Assembly (NCBI GenBank): GCA_964539925.1
Contig: CAZILB010000128.1
Location: forward strand, 1-11,093
Origin: DP-20 sp964539925
Lineage (GTDB): Bacteria > Desulfobacterota > Binatia > UBA9968
Direction of reading: 5' to 3'
Length of the DNA: 11,093 nucleotides
Position 1 is the first letter of the stretch, and each line of letters opens with the position of its first letter. A model generated the notes under the pieces. That model saw nothing but the letters and a program-made list of their open reading frames with translations, did no database searches and was not told where the DNA came from. A program made the translations under genes and the position numbers. Shown piece by piece: positions 7,240 through 11,093 of the stretch.

Positions 7240-7340
7240 TCATTCTTAGGAGTGACGCGACGAAGAATCTGCTCTTGGTGGACGGTGGTTTTATTGGACC
7301 CAAGAGCAAAAGCAGATCCTTCGCGAACCGCTCAGGATGA
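7240..7340. repeat. Long imperfect inverted-repeat element (about 100 bp)
   Basis: The left arm (7240-7278) and right arm (7299-7340) are imperfect inverted copies, sharing blocks such as TCAT-CCT/TCTTAG, CGCG..GAAGGATCTGCT and CTCTTGG, around a spacer of about 20 nt. It starts 43 nt after the M24 stop and ends 60 nt before the next gene. Part of the right arm (7315-7327) recurs exactly at 5889-5901. The size and shape suit a REP/MITE-like non-coding element; no transposase is nearby. Confidence 0.65.
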
Positions 7341-7400
7341 TTTCGAAGTGGAACTTGCGATTGCAACGGAGTGTGAGCCGGCGAGAGAATTTGGAGCACA

Positions 7401-8555
7401 ATGAAAATCACCAAGATCGAAACCATTCCGATTCGCCTGCCGACCCGGCGCGTGCATCAGTGGGCGAGCCTTACGACTCCGATCGGCGTTTACGTCATCA
7501 TCAAGCTTCACACCGACCAAGGTTTGATCGGCCTCGGCGAAGCTCCGGTTTTGAAAGACTGGGGCGGCGATCACGGCAAATATTTTGGCGAGACACCGCA
7601 GACGACGGTTCACGTCATTAACGATATTCTGGCGCCGGCCCTGGCTGGCCAGGATCCGGGGCGCTTTGAGTCGGTCCATGCGCTGATGGATCAGGCAGTC
7701 AAAGGGTATCCTTACTGCAAAGCGGCTATCGACGCCGCGCTCTACGACGTCGTCGGCAAGGCTCTCCAAGTCCCGGCCTATCAGTTACTCGGCGGCCTGT
7801 GCCGCGAGCGCATACCCATCGCCCACAGCCTCGGGTTAATGGAGATTGAGAAAGCGGTGGCAGAGGCGGTGCAGGCGAAATCGGAAGGGGTGAAGACCAT
7901 CAAGCTCAAGGGCGGCGTCGATTACAAGCGCGACGTCGAACTGGTTGAACGGATACGCCAAGCCATCGGACCGGACTTGAATATCTGCGTGGACGCCAAC
8001 CAGGGCTATCCCACCGCCAAGGCCGCGGTGAGAATCACCAGGGCGATGGAAGAATTTAACCTTCTTTATATGGAGCAGCCCGTGGAGGGTATCGACCAGA
8101 TGGCGGAGGTCGCGCGGCGGGTCGATACGCCGATCATGGCCGACGAGAGCGCCTGGACGCCCGAGGACGCGATCGAAATCGTCCGGAAGAAAGCCGCGGA
8201 CATAATTTCGCTCTACACCACCAAACCGGGCGGAATGTTCAAAGCCAAGAAAGTGGCGGCGGTCGCCGAGGCGGCTGGACTCAAGTGCAACGTTAACGGC
8301 TCGGTGGAAACCGGCGTCGGCAACGCGGCAAACATCCATCTCGCCGCGTCCACCGCGGTGGTGACCTACGGCTGCGTGGTGCCGGTATCGACGCCGAAAG
8401 GAAAGGGCAAGGGAGGCATCGCCGGTATCTATTATCAGGACGACATCATCACCGAGCCGTTCGCGTACGCCGATGGCGACGTGATTGTTTCGTCCAAACC
8501 GGGGCTCGGCGTCGATCTCGACGAAGATAAGTTGAAGCAGTACAAAATCGGCTAG
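7401..8555 (+). CDS. Mandelate racemase/muconate lactonizing enzyme family (enolase superfamily)
   Basis: 384-residue enolase-superfamily enzyme, a cytoplasmic Mg-dependent fold that abstracts the proton alpha to a carboxylate and then racemises, lactonises, dehydrates or epimerises. An N-terminal capping domain (1-125) precedes the barrel. Active-site features are complete and of the MLE type: K168-x-K170 in KLKGG on the second strand, metal ligands D198 (VDANQGY), E225 (YMEQP) and D248 (MADES), and K275 in TTKPGG on the sixth strand. The glycine-rich SVETGVGNAANIH (301-313) fits the C-terminal active-site loop. The start ATG has GGAG only 4 nt upstream; the family N-terminus (MKITKIETIPI) confirms it. 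Two-base chemistry makes racemase/epimerase, cycloisomerase or dehydratase all possible; substrate unknown. Neighbours suggest organic-acid catabolism, which is inference. Confidence 0.92.
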   Translation: MKITKIETIPIRLPTRRVHQWASLTTPIGVYVIIKLHTDQGLIGLGEAPVLKDWGGDHGKYFGETPQTTVHVINDILAPALAGQDPGRFESVHALMDQAVKGYPYCKAAIDAALYDVVGKALQVPAYQLLGGLCRERIPIAHSLGLMEIEKAVAEAVQAKSEGVKTIKLKGGVDYKRDVELVERIRQAIGPDLNICVDANQGYPTAKAAVRITRAMEEFNLLYMEQPVEGIDQMAEVARRVDTPIMADESAWTPEDAIEIVRKKAADIISLYTTKPGGMFKAKKVAAVAEAAGLKCNVNGSVETGVGNAANIHLAASTAVVTYGCVVPVSTPKGKGKGGIAGIYYQDDIITEPFAYADGDVIVSSKPGLGVDLDEDKLKQYKIG

Positions 8556-8586
8556 AGAGATCTAAACCACGAGGTTTGGATAGCCC

Positions 8587-8614
8587 GTTCGAAGTTCGAT
8601 ATTCGAGGTTCGAA
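8587..8614. repeat. 7-bp-period array, consensus GTTCGAN
   Basis: Four heptamers in strict register begin 31 nt after the enolase-superfamily stop; three begin GTTCGA and one ATTCGA, with only the last base varying freely. The unit differs by one base from the GTTCAAN array at 2761. Function is unknown. Confidence 0.65.
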
Positions 8615-8633
8615 ACCGGGGGGAAGAGATCAT

Positions 8634-8702
8634 CTCGCGCAAAGAGCGCAAGGGGATAAACAAATCTCCGAAAACGTAGCGTCCTGGCGTTCTTGGCGCG
8701 AC
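8634..8702. repeat. Inverted-repeat element with 20-nt arms
   Basis: Arms 8634-8653 and 8683-8702 are inverted copies matching at 16 of 20 positions, built on CGCGC.AAGA.CGC.AGG, with a 29-nt AT-richer spacer. It looks like a small dispersed palindromic intergenic element; I see no coding content. Confidence 0.5.
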
Positions 8703-8911
8703 ACTCTGAGCGAATGAAACCGTTTCGCGCAAAAGCGCCCGGCGCGGCAGAGCCGCAACCGAGAAAAAACAACATTTACGACAGAGGCGCTACGAGCACT
8801 AGGTGATTTTTGGAATCCCATTTCTCCGTATCCTTGGCGCGTCTGCGGTGAGTCTTCCGGAATTTTGCGCGCACTCGAAACTTTATTAGGGATAGTCGTT
8901 AAATCGGTTCG

Positions 8912-10018
8912 ATGTCGATCAAAAAAATTGCAGTTCTTGGCGCCGGCAACGGCGGCTGCGCCGCTGCGGCGGACCTGACCTTGCGCGGCTATGAAGTGCG
9001 GCTCTTCTCCCGCTCCGAAAGCACCATCGCCCGGCTCGCCAGACGCGGTGAAATCGAATTGATCGAAGGCGGCGAGAAAAAATCGGCCGCTCCCTATTTC
9101 ATGAGCCCGCATCTGCCACCCGTGGTCCACGGCGTCGATTTGATCGTCGTCGCGGCGCCCTCGGTGGCCCATGAATATCTGGCAGGGAACCTGGCGAAGC
9201 ATGTCACCGACGGCCAGCGAATTCTCCTTAACCCCGGCCACACCGGCGGCTCGCTGCATTTCATGAACATGTTGCGCACGCTCGGCTGCCGCGCCGATAT
9301 TCGGCTTTGCGAAACGGTCACGCTGACCTATATCTGCCGCATGCCCGAGCCTGGGAAGGTGGAGGTTTACCGGCGCACGGCCAGTCTTCGCTGCGCGGCG
9401 TTTCCGGGAAAACATACGGCTGGGCTCGTCGCCGACATCCAATCGGTTTTCCCCAACGTGGTTGCCGCGGAGAATGTTTTGGAAACAGGCTTTGCCAACA
9501 TCAACGCCATCATGCATCCCGCCGGCATGCTCGGCAACGCCGGCTGGATCGAGAAATCCGGCGGCGATTTTCTCTGGTACCGCGAGGGAGTCACGCCGGC
9601 CATCGGCGCATGGATCGACGCGGTGGACGGCGAGCGCCTGGCGATCGTCGAGGCGCTCGGCCTCAAGCGGCTGCGCTTCGTCGATATATTTTATCAGGCC
9701 GGACTGACAACGGACGAGGCGCGGGACAGCGGCTCGTCCTATCGGGCAATCCACGAGAGCGGCCCCAATCGAACGATCAAGTCGCCGCCGTCTCTGGATC
9801 ATCGCTACATCAGAGAAGATGTCGGTTACGGTCTCGTCCCCATGGCTGAGATCGGCAAATTGCTGGGTCTAAGGACGCCGGTGATGGATGCGCTGATCAC
9901 ACTGGCGTCCACCGCTCTCGGCGTGGATTTTCGCACGACCGGGTTGACCCTGGAGAAGATGGGGCTCGCGAACGTCAAACCGGAGGAATTGCCGAAGGTA
10001 CTGCGAGAGGGGTTTTAG
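8912..10018 (+). CDS. NAD/NADP octopine/nopaline dehydrogenase-family protein
   Basis: 368 residues in two domains. The N-terminal Rossmann fold (1-about 180) has the dinucleotide motif GAGNGG (10-15) and the family stretch LNPGHTGGS (106-114), then LCETVTLTYICR (132-143). The C-terminal helical domain (about 185-368) carries NINAIMHPAGML (196-207, with H202 as likely catalytic His) and LDHRYIREDVGYGLVP (295-310), both hallmarks of opine dehydrogenases. Family members reductively condense an amino acid with a 2-keto acid, or run the reverse to degrade opines; many bacterial homologues are uncharacterised and could oxidise other substrates. MSIKKIAVLGAG at the N-terminus supports the ATG at 8912, although no Shine-Dalgarno is obvious. 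It lies 356 nt after the enolase-type gene, so co-transcription is doubtful. Substrate unknown. Confidence 0.9.
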   Translation: MSIKKIAVLGAGNGGCAAAADLTLRGYEVRLFSRSESTIARLARRGEIELIEGGEKKSAAPYFMSPHLPPVVHGVDLIVVAAPSVAHEYLAGNLAKHVTDGQRILLNPGHTGGSLHFMNMLRTLGCRADIRLCETVTLTYICRMPEPGKVEVYRRTASLRCAAFPGKHTAGLVADIQSVFPNVVAAENVLETGFANINAIMHPAGMLGNAGWIEKSGGDFLWYREGVTPAIGAWIDAVDGERLAIVEALGLKRLRFVDIFYQAGLTTDEARDSGSSYRAIHESGPNRTIKSPPSLDHRYIREDVGYGLVPMAEIGKLLGLRTPVMDALITLASTALGVDFRTTGLTLEKMGLANVKPEELPKVLREGF

Positions 10019-10050
10019 CCAGCGTCGACGCAGTGCCGGCGTGTCGTGAG

Positions 10051-10089
10051 CGTGTTCGTCCCGCGTGACCTTGGATCCGGACGAACACG
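10051..10089. repeat. Perfect 11-bp inverted repeat between two genes
   Basis: CGTGTTCGTCC (10051-10061) and its exact reverse complement (10079-10089) flank a 17-nt loop, 32 nt after the dehydrogenase stop and 75 nt before the next start. No U-tract follows. It could be a factor-dependent terminator, an operator or a REP-like hairpin; the sequence does not decide. Confidence 0.5.
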
Positions 10090-10164
10090 AGGCATGAACA
10101 GGAGAGTTGTGACGAATCGGACGAGCCAACGAGAGTTTTGATCGGTGCGTGAGGAGATTTCGGT

Positions 10165-11093
10165 ATGCGCCTCGGACTTTGCTTTGACGGTTTTTATTCG
10201 ATTCAGGAAATGATCGAGCTGGCCAAACTCGCCGACAACATCGGTATGGAGTCGATCTGGATGTCGGATCATCTTTGCTTCCGCGATTCACTGACGACGT
10301 CCATGGCGCTGCTGGCATCGACCAGAACGATCAAAGTCGCGCCGGCGCCGATGAGCCCTTACTCGCGCCATCCGATCATTTCGGCGATGTCGATTGCCAC
10401 CATGGAGGAATTTGCTCCGGGACGGGTGATTGCCGGCCCCGGCACGGGCAACGCGGCGGCTTTGCAGGAAGCCGGCATGGAATCGCCTCATCCGCTTCAA
10501 ACCATGCGCGAATACCTGGAAATCCTGCGCCAATTGTTGCGAGGCGACACCGTGAATTTTCGCGGCAAAATGTTTCAGGTGAACGGCGCCAAGATGGGCT
10601 TCGTACCGTCGGCGCCGATCCCCATGTATATCACTGCCGTGCGCGCGCTCATGCTGCGTCTGGGGGGCGAACTCGGCGAGGGCGTTCTGCTATCGGCCGG
10701 CTGCGCGCCAGGTTATATCCAAAAATGCGTCGGCGAGATTGCCGCGGGCGCTGCCAAAGGCGGCAGGACCCTGGACCAGGTCGATGTCGCCGGCTTTGTT
10801 ACGGCCTCGGTGGCCGACGACGCGCGCGAGGCGATCGACGCCAACAAGATGTTTCTCGCCTATATTTTTCGTAACACCCATCATGCCGATAACATTCGCC
10901 TTGGCGGCGGCAAGGTCGATCAAGAAGGGCTGGCGGCGGCGGTGGCAAAGCGCGACTGGGAAGCCGCCAAAAAGTTCATCAGCGACGAAGTGGTGTTTGC
11001 CCACTCCGTCGCCGGCGCCCCGGCGGACTGCCGCGAGCAGCTCGAAGCATTTACCAAGGGGGGGTTGAAGCTGCCGATCGTTTTGCCCATGGG
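10165..11093 (+). CDS. Luciferase-like monooxygenase (LLM class flavin/F420-dependent oxidoreductase), 3' end cut off
   Basis: 309 complete codons with no stop before the window edge; family length is about 320-350, so little is missing. It is a bacterial-luciferase-fold TIM barrel closest in style to F420-dependent oxidoreductases of the methylene-tetrahydromethanopterin reductase group. Evidence is the N-terminal strand MRLGLCFDG, SIWMSDH (30-36), a KVAPAPMSPYSRHP segment (57-70), MEEFAPGRVIAGPGTGN (80-96), and PIPMYITAV (152-160). The start ATG at 10165 has GAGGAG 8 nt upstream. Whether it uses F420 or FMN cannot be settled from sequence; no F420 biosynthesis gene is near. It follows the dehydrogenase by 146 nt with a hairpin between, so a separate or attenuated transcript is possible. 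Confidence 0.9.
   Translation, partial: MRLGLCFDGFYSIQEMIELAKLADNIGMESIWMSDHLCFRDSLTTSMALLASTRTIKVAPAPMSPYSRHPIISAMSIATMEEFAPGRVIAGPGTGNAAALQEAGMESPHPLQTMREYLEILRQLLRGDTVNFRGKMFQVNGAKMGFVPSAPIPMYITAVRALMLRLGGELGEGVLLSAGCAPGYIQKCVGEIAAGAAKGGRTLDQVDVAGFVTASVADDAREAIDANKMFLAYIFRNTHHADNIRLGGGKVDQEGLAAAVAKRDWEAAKKFISDEVVFAHSVAGAPADCREQLEAFTKGGLKLPIVLPM

Larger units (their letters stand above)
8556..8911. other. 356-bp intergenic region rich in short repeats
   Basis: No gene is visible. It holds a heptamer array (8587-8614), an inverted-repeat element (8634-8702), and a further segment at about 8822-8852 (CCTTGGCGCG, GCGGTGAG) resembling the second arm of that element. The last 60 bases before the next start codon contain no clear Shine-Dalgarno sequence. 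Confidence 0.6.

Noticed and set aside
1172..8614. CRISPR array interpretation of the short periodic repeats
   Set aside because: Units are 7 bp with no spacers between them, and no cas genes are present.
8630..9802. 390-codon open frame on the minus strand
   Set aside because: It is antisense to the dehydrogenase gene, has the Arg/His/Gly-rich composition of a GC-rich shadow frame, and runs through intergenic repeats at its 3' end. The plus-strand protein has clear family motifs.
10275..10874. 199-codon plus-strand open frame
   Set aside because: It is out of frame within the LLM oxidoreductase, which has a strong ribosome site at 10151-10156 and family motifs throughout.
22..11093. A single catabolic operon covering the window
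   Set aside because: Genes change strand three times, spacers are mostly 140-360 bp with hairpins or repeats, and most genes have their own ribosome site. Only 4409-5866 looks tightly coupled.

Overview
The window is GC-rich bacterial chromosome from a draft or metagenome-type assembly. It contains two runs of exactly 100 N (1277-1376 and 3025-3124), which look like scaffold placeholders. The mix of genes resembles that of large-genome uncultured soil or sediment lineages such as Rokubacteria, Binatota, Tectomicrobia or 'Deltaproteobacteria'. It combines a UbiD decarboxylase, an amidohydrolase-2 protein, an NMT1/SsuA-type binding protein with no transporter, an M24 protein, an enolase-superfamily enzyme, an opine-dehydrogenase-family protein and a luciferase-like oxidoreductase. 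The lineage is an inference from gene style only; there is no rRNA or other marker gene. No phage, transposase, CRISPR or tRNA genes were seen.

Layout. 22-1104 (-) is a TIM-barrel amidohydrolase/decarboxylase-like protein. It is divergent from a UbiD-family decarboxylase (+) that ends at 2753 and whose N-terminus lies in the first gap. Convergent with UbiD is an exported fibronectin type III protein (-, 2921-3542), split by the second gap, with a 12-bp perfect hairpin between the two 3' ends. 3543-4408 holds no gene I can recognise. From 4409 everything is on the + strand: an ABC-type substrate-binding protein (4409-5386), an abutting GTG-started small membrane protein (5387-5866), an M24 'Xaa-Pro peptidase' homologue lacking most metal ligands (6084-7196), a mandelate racemase/muconate lactonizing-type enzyme (7401-8555), an octopine/nopaline dehydrogenase-family protein (8912-10018) and a flavin/F420-dependent LLM oxidoreductase cut by the window edge (10165-11093).

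Taken together the genes look like accessory catabolism of small organic acids or aromatic acids: binding and uptake, decarboxylation, enolate chemistry and redox steps. Except for the 4409/5387 pair, spacers are 140-360 bp and most genes have their own Shine-Dalgarno, so a single operon or pathway is not demonstrated.

The most distinctive non-coding content is in the spacers. There are three short arrays with a 7-bp period (1172, 2761 and 8587), and several inverted-repeat elements (5885-5940, 7240-7340, 8634-8702, 10051-10089), two of which share a core. I did not find a convincing new biological system. The best leads are the M24 homologue with altered active-site residues and the heptamer and inverted-repeat families.
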